Part shown: piece after piece, positions 22,175 to 33,127 of the stretch
Position numbering within the stretch: position 1 is the first letter of the stretch
Layout of the letters: each line of letters starts with the position of its first letter
Source of the DNA: Tuctoria greenei
Lineage: Eukaryota > Streptophyta > Magnoliopsida > Poales > Poaceae
DNA: 64,000 nucleotides
Reading direction: 5' to 3'
Assembly (NCBI GenBank): GCA_036927565.1
Contig: JAYESD010000003.1
Coordinates: 82,133,311-82,197,310, forward strand
The notes under the pieces: generated by a model
What the model was told of the DNA's origin: nothing
The model's input: the letters and a program-made list of their open reading frames with translations, nothing else
The model's database searches: none
Translations under genes and position numbers: made by a program

Positions 22175-24888
22175 GATACCAACCGCATTGAGGTCGGCTT
22201 GGACTCCAACTTGACCGGTGAAGCCTTGAAGACCCATCTCAAGATGTTCCAGCCTGGGAACATCGGCCCTGGCGACGTGTCTCCACCGGCGGCCTTCCTT
22301 CCTCTGGATATGATACCAGAGGAGCGCAGAGAGCTCCAGAGGAAGATGCCGCTGTTGGACGACTTGGGCCTGATGAAGAAGCGATCAACCTCCGGGTTGG
22401 CGATCCGCGGAGCTTCGGAGGGTGGCTCCGTTCCCGCTCCGGAGCCAAGAACTGAAGTCGTAGGCAAGGGCAAGGAGTTGGCCGAGCCCTCGAGCCGCAA
22501 GAGGAAGTTGAAGCATGCTGACGGGAGGTCCGTCAGACCTGCTCCTTCCACGACAGCTCCCCCAGTGGAGGAGGTCTTTGACGACGACGACCACTCCAGC
22601 ATCGGCATCTCCTTGGGACACTAGCTCCGGCCATGTGGCTCCGGTACCAGGGCCAGCTGAAGGCTCTAGGTCCGAAGGTCCTTCCCGGTCGAGGGGGGCC
22701 TCAACCAAGACATCGCTGATGGCGGGAGCAAGCTCCAGGGAACCTTCTGGAGCTACCATGCCAGTGGCGACAGGGTCCAGTCTTGAGCGTCCGGTGAAGA
22801 GGTTTCGCGCGTGCTGGAGCAGAAGTCTTCCAAGGTAAGTTTGATTTTTTACCTCAGTTGATTGTTTTTGTTGTAATCATGTTTTGAGTTTCTTTGTCCT
22901 TCATCCACAGGGTACCCAAGAAAGGGGTTGAAGCTCCGGTTCCTACAGCAGCAACTAATGCTGCGTAGACGGAGGCTCCTGCTCCAATTCCAGCACTGCC
23001 CCAAGAGGTGGCTGAGGCCGCGGCAGCTCTGGCGCCATCTGTCGTGGTCCTTGACCTCGAGTCATCCCCTGAAGCTCCCGTGGTAGCGCCAGACCACAGG
23101 AATGAAGATGTACTAGCGGCTCTAGCCCCGGAGGTTGAAGCTCTGGGTTTGGATGTTGAGATGATGGACGCTTCGGCCTTAGAGCCGGAGGTAGCTGCAG
23201 CCCCGGCCCTAGAGTCGGATGTTGTTGAAGCCCCGACAGCGGAGCCGGTGATTGATGAAGCCCCGACGGTAGAGATGGTGGTTGATGAAGTTCCGGCGCT
23301 TGAGTCGGTTGCCGCAGAAGTGCCTGCGCCTGAGCCAATGGCGGTCGAAGCGCCAGCGCCTGAACCGGCGGTGGAGGAGGCGCCAGCATCGAAGCCGAAA
23401 GTGGCTTCAGCTCTGGCCGAACCTTCAATGCCTGCCCCGGAGGTGGTGGTTCCGGAGGTACCCGCACCTGAGCCTGGATGCCAAGATGGAGTTGTCGGTC
23501 CGTCATCTGAGGGACTGGTTGCTGATGACATGGCGGCGGGACCCTCGGAGCCGACTCCGAAGGTAGAAGCTTCCATGGCAGGACCTTCCTCGGCGGTGAC
23601 TGAGGCTATCCCAGAGGGTGGCCCTAGTGCCACGGAAGCTCAGGGGACCACTCTTGTAGAGTGGGACCCGATTTTTGTTGTAGAGAACCCGCTGGAGCCA
23701 CCGGAGAGGACCCCGGCAGGTCCGGAGCCGATCCCCCTGTCGTTGTCTATCGACAATGCTTGCTCCATCCTTCGTCAAGTGCAACTGGCCTTCTACCACG
23801 ACAGCAAGGCCCTCGAGGAGGAGCGCCGAACCCTTAGGAGGTGGCGCAACCGGCTCCAATTCGAGACCAAGCTGGCACAAACCAGGCTGGCTGACGACAA
23901 GGAGTGGGCGTAGAGGGAGAAGGCCCGGATGGAGTACTGGGGCCAGCTGCTGGACAAGAGGGAAAGCATGGTGCAATCCCTCGACAACCAGTCTCGGGCC
24001 ATCCATGAACAGGTCGTAGCTGCTAATAATGCAGTGAGTGAACGCCAAGAGAAGCTCAACGCCATCCATGACAGCCTCGTCAAGCGTCGGGAGGCTCTTG
24101 AGGAGCAGGAGAAAAAGCTCGAGGATGAAGAGCAAAAATTCCTGGAGCTGCGGGATGACCTCGTGAAGAGGGAGGAGGAGCTTACTCAGAAGCTAACTCT
24201 GGGTGACAAGAGTCTCGCGAAGCGCACCAAGAAGCTGGCGGAGCGCTGCGAGAAAGAGGAGAAGAAGGTCTAGCAGCGAGGACAGGACCTCAACAAGAGG
24301 GAAAATGAAATTGCTGCTAGGGAGAAGAAAGTGCGGGGCTAGGAGAAGGACCTGGTCGACCGTCGGAACAAGATCCACCTCCAGGAGGAGGAGCTCGAGA
24401 AACTTGAAAGGCAGGTTGCTGAAAAGATCCAGCAGAACGCCAAAGAGGTCGAGCGCCTTGCTCGGGAGAATTCGGAGCTTGCGGCGACCAAGAGATGCTT
24501 GGAAGAGGTGCGAGGCTCAAGGGCTGCGGAGTCCCAACAAGTTTGGGACTTCTTGGGAAAAGCCAATGACGCGCTCACGCCGATGGGTTTTAGTCCCGTG
24601 CGTCCGAATGATCCGGAGCTGGAGCTGGACCAGGCGTTGCAGGCATTTAGCTCGGTGGGCAACAAGCTCACCAAGATGGGCGATGTCATCACGGACCAGC
24701 TGGAAATCGAAGGACAATCCCTAGCGAAGAACATCGCAGAGTACATGCTAACGTGCTACACGAGTTGGGACCCTCACTTCTGACTGGACCCGGTGCTTGA
24801 AGGCCCCATCGACACAGAGGGAGAAGCCGCCAAAGCCAGTGTGTCGGAGGTTGCCCAAAAGGTCGCCTCGTTCTTCCATAGGGTCTAG
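22175..24888 (+). pseudogene. Accessory ORF of element D, 3' part
   Basis: Continues the domain interrupted at 4991: NRIEVGLDSNLTGEALKTHL, then PPAAFLPLDMIPEERRELQR and KGKELAEPSSRKRK (basic). The frame shifts near 22570-22620. After a 76-bp intron (22835-22910) one frame runs to the end: an acidic repeat (EVPAPEPMAVEAPAPEPAVE type, about 23008-23470), then a coiled coil (about 23755-24500) and QQVWDFLGKANDALTPMGFS. In-frame TAG stops are at 22966, 23911, 24271, 24340 and 24886, and a TGA at 24781. The first four TAGs replace Gln or Trp codons of the homologue in element A. Confidence 0.75.
22835..22910 (+). other. Intron of the accessory ORF (element D)
   Basis: CAAG|GTAAGTTTG to TTCATCCACAG|GG, 76 bp, equal in length and position to that of element A. 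It joins a Ser/Arg-rich exon to the acidic repeat exon. Confidence 0.75.
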
Positions 24889-26182
24889 GACTCTCTCTTT
24901 GTAGCTCCCGCTTGTATCCTCTCTTCTTTTTCTCCAATTTTGTAATCTCTTGTATCCAGATTAATGAAATCAGAGAATCTTATGAATATCATTTTTTTTG
25001 TCTTCAACACCTTTGTCCCACTTGGCCCCCTGATAGATGTACACAATTTGATTGTGAACATGTACCAAGAGGATGTAGCATTTTGTTGAATACTTGCGCG
25101 CTTCGAACTTGTAGTTTGTAGGTCCGTAGTCGCCGATAGTAGGGGACCCCTGAGGTTGTCGGAGCTTAGTAGCTCCGGCAGTGACCCTTGTCAACACGTA
25201 GAGCATCGACAGTTAGTCCTCTGGGGTTGTCGGAGCTTGGTAGCTCCGGCAGCGCCCACTGTCAACATGCAGTGCGTCGACAGCAGACCCCACTGGGGAG
25301 TCTTCCCACTATTTTTTCTTCTCGTTGACGGTTGGCCCCCTGGATTTGCCAGAACTTTGTAGCTCCGGTGATGTCTACAATCAATGTTTGAAACATCGAC
25401 AGTAGACTACCTTAGGGGGTGTCGAAGCTTTGATAGCTCCGGCTTCATCCACCATCATCATGAGATCTTTATTTTTCCTGCACACCGAAGTCAAGAAAAA
25501 TAGTAAAATCCATTTCCTATCTATAACTCGTTTGCGGCTTACTATTCCCAAAAGAAATTTTTAGGTCGAACGCAACTCTTCATACAACCAAGTGCACTGG
25601 CTTGTTTTCTCCAGGTCCGATCATTTCTGGACTCGCCTTACTTCGGCCTGCCAGGGTGTAGGTAGAGTGGCGTACTTAGGGTGCAGGACCAGGCTAAGTC
25701 GATAGCACACTCCGGACCTAGATTGGCTTGGCGGCATTCAAACGAGTAGACCATTAATGATGTTTAGACCCGAAAGAATTGAAAATGCAACTTGAATTAT
25801 ATATGAATTGGTCGAGCTAATGTTTCTTAAGAATTGTGCAACTTTGTTATAGACAAGAAAGAGAAAAATATGAAATATTGATCATGTACGAAATAAATGC
25901 ATGTGGAGTCTGTTTTCACACAATGATGTCTTTCATTATAGGTCCGGGGTACAGGGGAAACAAGCACACTCTTAGGGTACGGAACCAAGCTAAGTGTGTT
26001 GCGTTTCTCGTTTTACCCAAGGTAGCTAGCTACACTTTTAGTTCTGAGACTGTGACAAGTGTTGCCTGAACTTTGCGAACCTTCTGGGGAAGGTCCGGCT
26101 GTTCTCCTGAAGGATCTACCCGACTTTGTACAATGACTCTATAACATACATCACATGTAACTACAGACTCACCTCCGTGATA
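24889..26182. repeat. Non-coding 3' region of element D with AGCTCC hairpins
   Basis: Begins with TTTTGTAATCTCTTG and ATTAATGAAATC (likely 3' end of the accessory transcript). From about 25150 to 25445 near-tandem units carry hairpins: CGGAGCTTAGTAGCTCCGG (25159), CGGAGCTTGGTAGCTCCGG (25231) and two weaker forms (near 25350, 25425). From 25711 it is collinear with 14803-15275 of element A. No gene is supported. Confidence 0.6.
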
Positions 26183-27519
26183 TTAAGCGTAGAACATACA
26201 GAGGTGCTCAATGTTCCAAGGATTAGGGAGAGGTGTCCCATCCTCGGTTGCCAAGCGAACGCATTCGGGACGGGATACTTTGATCACCTGGAAGGGTCCT
26301 TCCCAGCTGGGGGAGAGTTTGTTTAACCCTTCTTGAATTTGTATTCTCCGTAGCACCAGATCGCCTTCCTCGAGCTGTCGGCTGTGAACATGCCTTTGGT
26401 GATAGTGTCGAAGAGCTTGGTGGTATCGGGCATTCTGAACAGCTGCTCGTCACCTTCCCTCTTCAAGGAGGTCAAGGTCTTCATGCCGGAGTTGGTCCTG
26501 CGTGGCATCGTTGAAGATCCGGACCCGGAGCGACCCCAAGGTGATTTCCGGAGGAAGTACTACTTCAGCTCCGTACACCAGGAAGAAGGGTGTATCTCCA
26601 GTTGACTGGTTTGAGTTGTCCTGTTGGCCCACAGTGTGGGCGGAAGCTTTTCAATCCTGTTGGCTCCAAGTTTTTTCAGGCGCTCGTATGTGCGCGTCTT
26701 GAGTCCTTTTAGGATTTCTGCATTTGCTCTCTCAGCTTGGCCATTGCTTGCCGGGTGAGCTACAGAGGCGTAGCTGACCTGAATGCTGAGGTCTTTGCAA
26801 TATCCTTAAAATGCAGAGCTTGTGAATTTGGTCCCGTTATCAGTTATGATCTTGTTTGGGACTCCAAATCTGCATACGATGGACTACAAGAAGTCGATAG
26901 ATGATTGCTTGTTTATTGTCACAACTGGAGTTGCTTTCGGCCATTTGGTGAACTTGTCAATGGCAACGTACAGGAACTTGTAACCTCCGACGGCTCTTGG
27001 GAAAGGTCCCAAGATATCCATCCCCCACACAGCGAATGGCCATTTAGGAGGTATCATTTGTAGAGGTTGAGCTGGTGTGTGAATTTGATATGCATGGAAC
27101 TGGCATGCTTCACATTTCTTCACTAGCTCAGTTGCATCCTGGAGTGCTGTAGGCCAGTAAAAACCATGCTGGAAGGCTTTACCGACCAGCGTGCGGGAAG
27201 ACGCGTGGTTCCGACACTCGCCTCCATGGATTTCTGCGAGGAGCTCGCAGCCTTCTTCCCTTGTAATGCACCACATTAGGACACTATTGGCACCACGCCG
27301 GTAGAGATCCCCTTCTACCAGTGTGTATCTTTTAGCCAATCTGACTATCCGGTCAGCGGATACATTGTCTTTAGGAAGGAAATTGTCTTTCAAGTAGCTT
27401 TGGATCTCTGAGATCCATGCATTAGAGCTAACTTGAGGATTTGAGTCTTGTGTGCTAGGTTGCTCAGAGCTTCCTGCAGCACCTACGACCCTTGATGGAC
27501 GCCATGGTAACAGGGCCAT
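26183..27519 (-). pseudogene. Integrase of element D
   Basis: HHCC part with EIHGGECRNHASSRTLVGKA and CEACQFHAYQ, then VWGMDILGPFPRAVGGYKFL and FTKWPKATPVV (26884-27519). A stop follows, and the remaining core and C-terminal parts are in scattered short frames (SWEGPF-like segment near 26320). Relative to the second RNase H the frame has shifted around 27470-27520. Confidence 0.85.
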
Positions 27520-28720
27520 CGGGACCGCCAGCTTCGAGGTGCTGGTCTCGCCCCTCTTCGCTCAGTTCGGCAGGCTGAGCTGTTGGTCTTGACAATCTCC
27601 GGACGAAGGTTCCGTCGTGAGCTGGAGCTCCTGTTGAGGCTTTCGTCGAGAGTTTGTCGGCTTCAGCATTGTTGAGATGCTGGACATGGCAAAGATCCAG
27701 GACGTCGAAGTCCTTCTGAAGCTTCTGGACTTCAAGTAGGTATGCAGCTAGTTGAGGGTTGTTGCAGCAGCATTCACCTTTGACTTGTTTTATGACGAGC
27801 TGTGAATCACCCTTTACCAACAGCTGCTTGACACCATATGATAGCGCCACCTTGAGCCCATATATTAGTGCTTCATACTTCGCCATGTTGTTGGTCGCCT
27901 TGAAGTCAAGGTGAACCATGTATTTGACTTTCTCCCCGGTTGGAGCGAGGAGAAGGACTCCAGCTCTGGCCCCCTGCTTCTGCATAGAGCCATCGAAGTA
28001 AAGAGTCCAGTGAGGCTTAGTGAAGACCGAAGCTTTGGGTTTCGGCTTCTGCTCACTGGGGCCCCCAGGATTTAATGGAGAGGGGGTCCATTCCGCCACA
28101 AAGTCCGCCAGTGCTTGACTCTTAATTGCTTGTCTTGGGACAAATTCAAGATCGAACTCGGCCAGTTCCGCTACCCACTTTGCAATGTTCCCAGTAGAGT
28201 TGGGGTTATGCAATATTGCACGTAGTGGATAAGAAGTTACCACTAAAATCTTGTGAGCTTGGAAGTAGTGTCGGAGCTTCCTAGAAGCAATAAGAACTGC
28301 ATAGAGCAGCTTATGCACCTCCAGGTACCGAGTTTTGCCGTCATGGAGTACTTCACTGATGAAGTACAATGGGCGTTGGACTGTCCGGACCCTCCCGAAG
28401 GGGCCCAAAGCTTCCTCCTCAACAACACGGACCCTCCAAGAGGGGTCCAGACCTTTGACGGGGACCTCCAGGTTCTTGCTTGAAGAACCCGAAGCTTCTT
28501 CTACAGTGACCCAGACCTTCCCGGAGGAGTCCGGATCTTGTTGCTCAGCAACAGCAACTTCTTCATTTGAAGGAAGTTGATCCTCTGGCATCTCACCTTG
28601 AGGATCCGGGTCTGGGCGCTGGGACCCAGACTCGTCTTCAGGTTGCTCCAAACCCTCCTCGAGGGGTCTGGATTCCTGAACTGGAGATGGTTCTGGCCTT
28701 TATGCAACCAGGACCATACT
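27520..28720 (-). pseudogene. First and second RNase H of element D
   Basis: A single long frame (27464-28651). It starts with the Ser/Pro/Glu-rich insert (SGKVWVTVEEASGSSSKNLE, LDPSWRVRV). RNase H follows with PLYFISEVLHDGKTRYLEVH and LDFVPRQ-like LEFVPRQAIKSQALADFVAEW, then the second RNase H with WTLYFDGSMQKQGARAGVLL and ATNNMAKYEALIYGLKVALS. This is the longest intact part of D's pol. The insert is also present in element A at the same place. Confidence 0.85.
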
Positions 28721-29686
28721 GACAACTTCGTCAGTTGCTGAAATGTAAAGCAGAAGTGACTCACCAGGATTTTGAGCTACCAAAGTTGGTAGAGTGGTGA
28801 GGAGCCTCTTTAGCCCTTGGAAAGCCTTTTCTGCTTCATCAGACCATTGAAATGGCCCGGATTTCCTCAATAACTTGAAGAAAGGTAGCGCCCATTCCGC
28901 CAGTCTTGAGATGAACCGGCTGAGGGCAGCTAGACATCCAGTCAGCTTCTGGACGTCCTTGATGTGGGCTGGTGGCCGCATGTCTTCGATAGCTTTAATC
29001 TTCGCTGGATTTGCTTCTATTCCTCGGTGGTTCACCAAGAATCCAAGAAGCTTTCCGGAGCTAACCCCGAAGACACACTTGTCGGGGTTTAGCTTCATGC
29101 GTGTGACTCGCAACTTGTCGAAGACAGCTTGCAAGGTGTCAAGGAATGATTCCTTGTTCTTGATCTTGATGACGATGTCATCGACATACACTTCCACTAA
29201 ATCTCTGATAAGCTCTCCAAAATTTTTGTACATAGCTCGTACAAACGGTGAAGCAGCATTTTTGAGACCAAATGGCACGGCAGTGTAACAATATAATCCA
29301 TCTACCGTGATGAAGGAAGTATGCTCTTCATCTTCCCTAGACATTCTGATTTGATGATACCCAGAATATGAGTCTAGAAAACACGGTAATTCACACCCGG
29401 AGGTGCAATCCACTATCTGATCTATTTTAGGTAGTGGGAATGGATCTTTTATACATGCCTTATTCAGTGTAGTGTAGTCGATACACATCCGAAGCTTCCC
29501 GCCGGCCTTGGGTACAACGACTGGGTTTGCCAGCCATTTTGGGTGGAAGACTGCTCGGATGAATCCAGCTTCAAGCAACTTCTTCACTTCTTGACGTATG
29601 AAGTTTTGTCGCTCTACTGATTGCTTCCGAGGCTTCTGATGTACATGCTGAGCGGTGGGATAGATCTTCAGGTTGTGCTCGATCAC
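28721..29686 (-). pseudogene. Reverse transcriptase of element D
   Basis: Nearly complete RT in one frame: VVPKAGGKLRMCIDYTTLNK, FLDSYSGYHQIRMSREDEEH, VDGLYCYTAVPFGLKNAASP, catalytic YVDD (29177-29188), KLNPDKCVFGVSSGKLLGFL and the connection FQWSDEAEKAFQGLKRLL. Upstream a GAA to TAA change (PRxVIEH, just right of 29686) cuts it from the protease side. Element A has the Glu codon there. Confidence 0.9.
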
Positions 29687-29856
29687 TTACCTAGGGATCC
29701 CAGGCATTTGTGACGGTTGCTAGGCAAACACATTGACATTAGCCTGGAGAAGTGTGACGAGGGTGAGTTCCTATTTGTCATTCAGACCTCCCGATATACG
29801 GGTGGTCTGAGCAGCGTGTTGCCGCTTGGTTGCACGCAAGGTGCAGAGGTTGAGCC

Positions 29857-30594
29857 TCAATGATGAATGCTCGGGGGTTTTGGAGCTTCCTCTTTTTCGA
29901 ATTCTTCCTCCTGCGCTGTAGCAAGCGCATGGAGTTCTTCCAGAGCAGTCACTCTGGCGGTGAGATCTCCACGGATCCGGAGAACTCCTGATGGTGTTGG
30001 CATCTTCAACACCAAGTAACCATAATGGGCAGCAGCCATGAATTTGTATAACGCTGGCCTGCCACGGATGGCGTTGAATGGTAAGTTGATCTGCGCCACG
30101 TCGAAGACCAACTTCTCAGTGCAGTAATTCTCCCAGGTCTCGAAGGTCACTGGGATAGTAATAGCACTGAGTGGAGTTATGGCCCCTAGACCTACTCCAG
30201 AGAAAGGTCGGGAGGGGCGAAGATCTGAAGGTCGGAGCTGAAGCTTGACGAAAGCTTCGAAGCTTATGAGGTTCAACCCCGAACCTCCTTCCGCCATCAC
30301 ATGGTGGAGCTGGATGTTGTTGATGGCCGGAGATACCATCAATGGGAGTTGGCTAGCTCCGATCATGTTCCGAGGGTAGTCTGAAGCATCAAAAGTGATG
30401 GCAGTGTCCATCCACTTCCGGTGCGGCTCCGCTCTGGCGGTGGGAGCTACTGAGGCCATGTCCCGCTGCATCGTCTTGAGGACACGGCGGGAGGTGATGT
30501 CCCATGAACCACCAAAGATGGTGTTCATGATCTTCCGATGCTCCTTGTCGGAGACGTCGGAGTCGTCGTCGACGGAGGTGTAAACAGCCTTCAA
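29857..30594 (-). pseudogene. Aspartic protease region of element D
   Basis: One frame with SVDDDSDVSDKEHRKIMNTI, then HHVMAEGGSGLNLISFEAFV, where the active-site Asp is replaced (AEGGSG), so protease would be inactive, then LRPSDLRPSRPFSGVGLGAI and FDVAQINLPFNAIRGRPALY. More intact than the copy in element A. Confidence 0.8.
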
Positions 30595-32147
30595 GACCTT
30601 TTTATGGTCCTGAAAGCCTAACTCCTCCTTAGTCGGAGCTTCGTCAGCTTTTTGTTTTCCTTACCTTTGACAGAAAGGAACTTCTTCCCGGCGCTTGTTG
30701 CAGCGCTCAACAAGGTTCTGGACCTCTCGGCATCCTTCCAGGTTGTGGTTGTTCGTCTTGTGTATAGGACACCACATCTTGGAGCTGCCTCCGTCTTCAG
30801 ACGACGGCAGAGGTTGTTTCTCGGGGTGTGGCCCCCGGCCACCCGGATCTGCGACAGCAGCGGCTGTAGGTGTGCCGGCCGACGGCTTCTTCTTGTCGTT
30901 GGACTTTTTCTTCTTCTTACCACTCCCGGAGGTAGTGGCTTCACCCTTGGAGGACTTTTGGTTGTCCTCCGGAGGTGGTTGGGAGTGCATTTCACAGCCC
31001 TTCGCAGCTTTGGCGCACTTGTCTGTCAAGCTGAAGAGTTCTGTAACGCTGGTGACTTCCTTGGTCGCCAGCTTCTCCAGCATCTTCTTGTCTCTTACGC
31101 CCTGTCTAAATGCCACAATAATAGAAGCGCTTGAGATAAAAGGTATGGTGTTTCGTACCTGGGAGAACCTCTGGATGAAGGATTGTAGGGACTCTCACCC
31201 CTTCTGCTTGACAACAAAAAGGTCTAGTTCGGTGCCTGGTCGGCTGTATGAACTCCTGAAATTGGCAGTGAACTGTTGGCATAGTTCCGCCCAACTTTTG
31301 ATGGACTAGGGCGGAAGGCTCATGAACCAGGACCTGGCGGTCCCAGTCAAAGCCACGGGGAAATAATTGGCCATTACGGCATCATTGCCTCCAGCCGCAA
31401 GGATTGCGGTAGAGTAGATTTGGAGAAACTCAGCAGGATTGACAGTCCCGTCAAATTTCTCCGGCAGGTGAGGCCAGAACTTCTGTAGCCATCGAACCAT
31501 GCGTGGGTGCATGGCCAGGGCTGAATAGCCTCCTCCTACTCCCTCGGGAGCAGGACTGTCCCGAGCCTCTCGCCTCTCGCGAGCACGCTCGACATGGACG
31601 CAGCTGTCCTGTGGGCGGTAACGACGATCAAGCTCCGCCCGGAGGTCGTGAGTTGAAAGCCTGGTTACCGTATGAGTGCGTTGTGCCCTAGAAGGCAGCG
31701 ACGTCACATGTTGAGACGCAGCATGCCTCCTGTGTTGTGAAGCATGCGGACCAAGTCTACCCGACATGGTCTGATGCTGTGATGGGGCCCGCCTCGAGGG
31801 GGGAGGACCTTGGTTGCTAATGCGGTCAGCTGCTGCTGCAACCAAATGTTCCACATCAGCCCTCCACTACTCCATTGCACCCTGGGATACTCCTGGAGGC
31901 GGTGTACGTTGGAGAAGAGCACGCGCAACATGGAGCACGTGTTCAGGGTTGTTGTTCGCCGATGCCGTGACCGACGCAGACGCCCCATCTCGTTGTCCCG
32001 CTTGATCTGCCGGTGCAGACGGTGGCGGCGGTGGCATGACTCCTATTGGAGCCACAACACCTTCTGGCTGCTGAATGTTGGAGGGATTACCTCCAGCAGG
32101 TTGCACAGCAGGGTTGCTGTTGGCAATCCAGCAGCAGAGTTCACCAT
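30595..32147 (-). pseudogene. gag of element D
   Basis: Start ATG on the minus strand at 32147, after the primer site; a one-base shift soon follows. Then QQPEGVVAPIGVMPPPPPSA, the core FDGTVNPAEFLQIYSTAILA with intact GTARSWFMSLPP (Trp kept where element A has a stop), a disrupted stretch near 31200-31300, and MLEKLATKEVTSVTELFSLT. Lys-rich tail and zinc knuckle CPIHKTNNHNLEGC (near 30740-30780) close it. Confidence 0.85.
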
Positions 32148-32163
32148 GTTTGAATCTCGGGTG

Positions 32164-32181
32164 CCCCTACCTAGTGCGCCA
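32164..32181 (-). other. Primer binding site of element D
   Basis: Minus strand TGGCGCACTAGGTAGGGG, two bases after the LTR, same type as in element A with a few substitutions. Confidence 0.7.
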
Positions 32182-32183
32182 AC

Positions 32184-33049
32184 TGTCAGAGTCTGGTTCT
32201 GGTAGTTCTCCCGATACTACCGTTGGTAGACCGCAGAGTTTGTAGTTCGGTTGTGGGCGCGCAGAGATTCAGAACACGATGGCAAGTTGACATGAGGATT
32301 TACGTGGTTTGGGCCGCCTGAGCGTAATACCCTACTCCACGGGGTGTGTAATTGTTGTATTGAGCGTCTGAGCACTTGTGAGTATGTGTCAGAGCCGAGT
32401 CTGGAAGTCAGGAGAGTCCCCCCTGTGTATCGCTCGACCACCTTTTATAGTACAAGGACTGGTCGTTACATTGTTAGCCTGGCCCGACATGTGGTCCTGG
32501 TGGTTACTGATGCTTAATACACAATTAATGAGCTTAATTACCCTTAATAGTGTGGTAACGCGCCTTGATAGTGCCGTTACTGGTATTAAGGGCCCTCCGA
32601 TCGTGTGTCATTAAGATGGTATTAATGACACTTAATCGGATCTTGAAGTCTTTGATTGTCCCTTGAAGGTCCGAGCCGTTGGGGGTCCACCAGTCTGTTT
32701 CCTAAGCAGAAGGCTGAAGGTCCGGCTGTTGGACATGTGGCAGCTCCGGATCTTACCGTATGGGACAGATAGGTCTGGTGCTATTATACACATGTCAGTA
32801 CTGGAGCTTCCCTCCATCGGGGGTTAGGTCCGATGGTGCCGCGCAGGTATTTAGCCCGGAGCTTTCCCATGTGTGGGACGTAGCTCCGGTTGCAGTATAC
32901 ACGTAGCAGCACCGGGACTAACCATAGAAGTGAGGCAGGTCCGGTCCCGTATGACACGTGGGGCCTTCGAAGGTCTTCAACTCAGACATATGAAGTTCCT
33001 TTGGTCTTTTTGCAGTCCCAAGGGGTATACGGTACGCTGGGTACTGACA
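32184..33049 (-). repeat. 5' LTR of element D
   Basis: 866 bp, starts TGTCAGAG and ends GGTACTGACA. The upstream arm of the TATA inverted repeat is damaged here (CGACCACCTTTTATAG). Confidence 0.92.
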
Positions 33050-33127
33050 ACTTGCAAAGCTCATTAGTCCCTTAAGTGTTGTAATTAATCATCAAAACCT
33101 ACGGGGATTAGCCTAGATGCACTTTCA
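33050..33127 (-). mobile_element. Terminal fragment of another LTR element (E)
   Basis: On the minus strand it starts TGAAAGTGCATCTAGGC, a terminus I recognise from LTR retrotransposons of grasses, and runs 78 bp until element D. To its right the CACTA transposase frame is cut mid-domain (WVDGIK, near 33130), which fixes the junction. Superfamily not assigned. Confidence 0.5.

Larger units (their letters stand above)
2873..33049 (-). mobile_element. Outer Ty3/gypsy retrotransposon, Tat/RIRE2-like (element D)
   Basis: Two 866-bp LTRs (2873-3738 and 32184-33049) bound a minus-strand gag-pol (about 32147 to 26183) and an antisense accessory ORF (4273-4991 continuing at 22175-24888). Element A is inserted in that ORF. 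Without A, D is about 13.0 kb, matching A without its own insertion. The right LTR is followed on the minus strand by a tRNA-type primer site, and the left LTR is preceded by a polypurine tract, so transcription runs right to left. The LTR ends are TGTCAG/CTGACA-like, but the left copy begins AG instead of TG, and the flanking 5-mers (GGACA and ACTTG) do not match, so no target duplication survives. Tat-lineage assignment rests on the second RNase H, the antisense ORF and the gag zinc knuckle. Confidence 0.9.
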
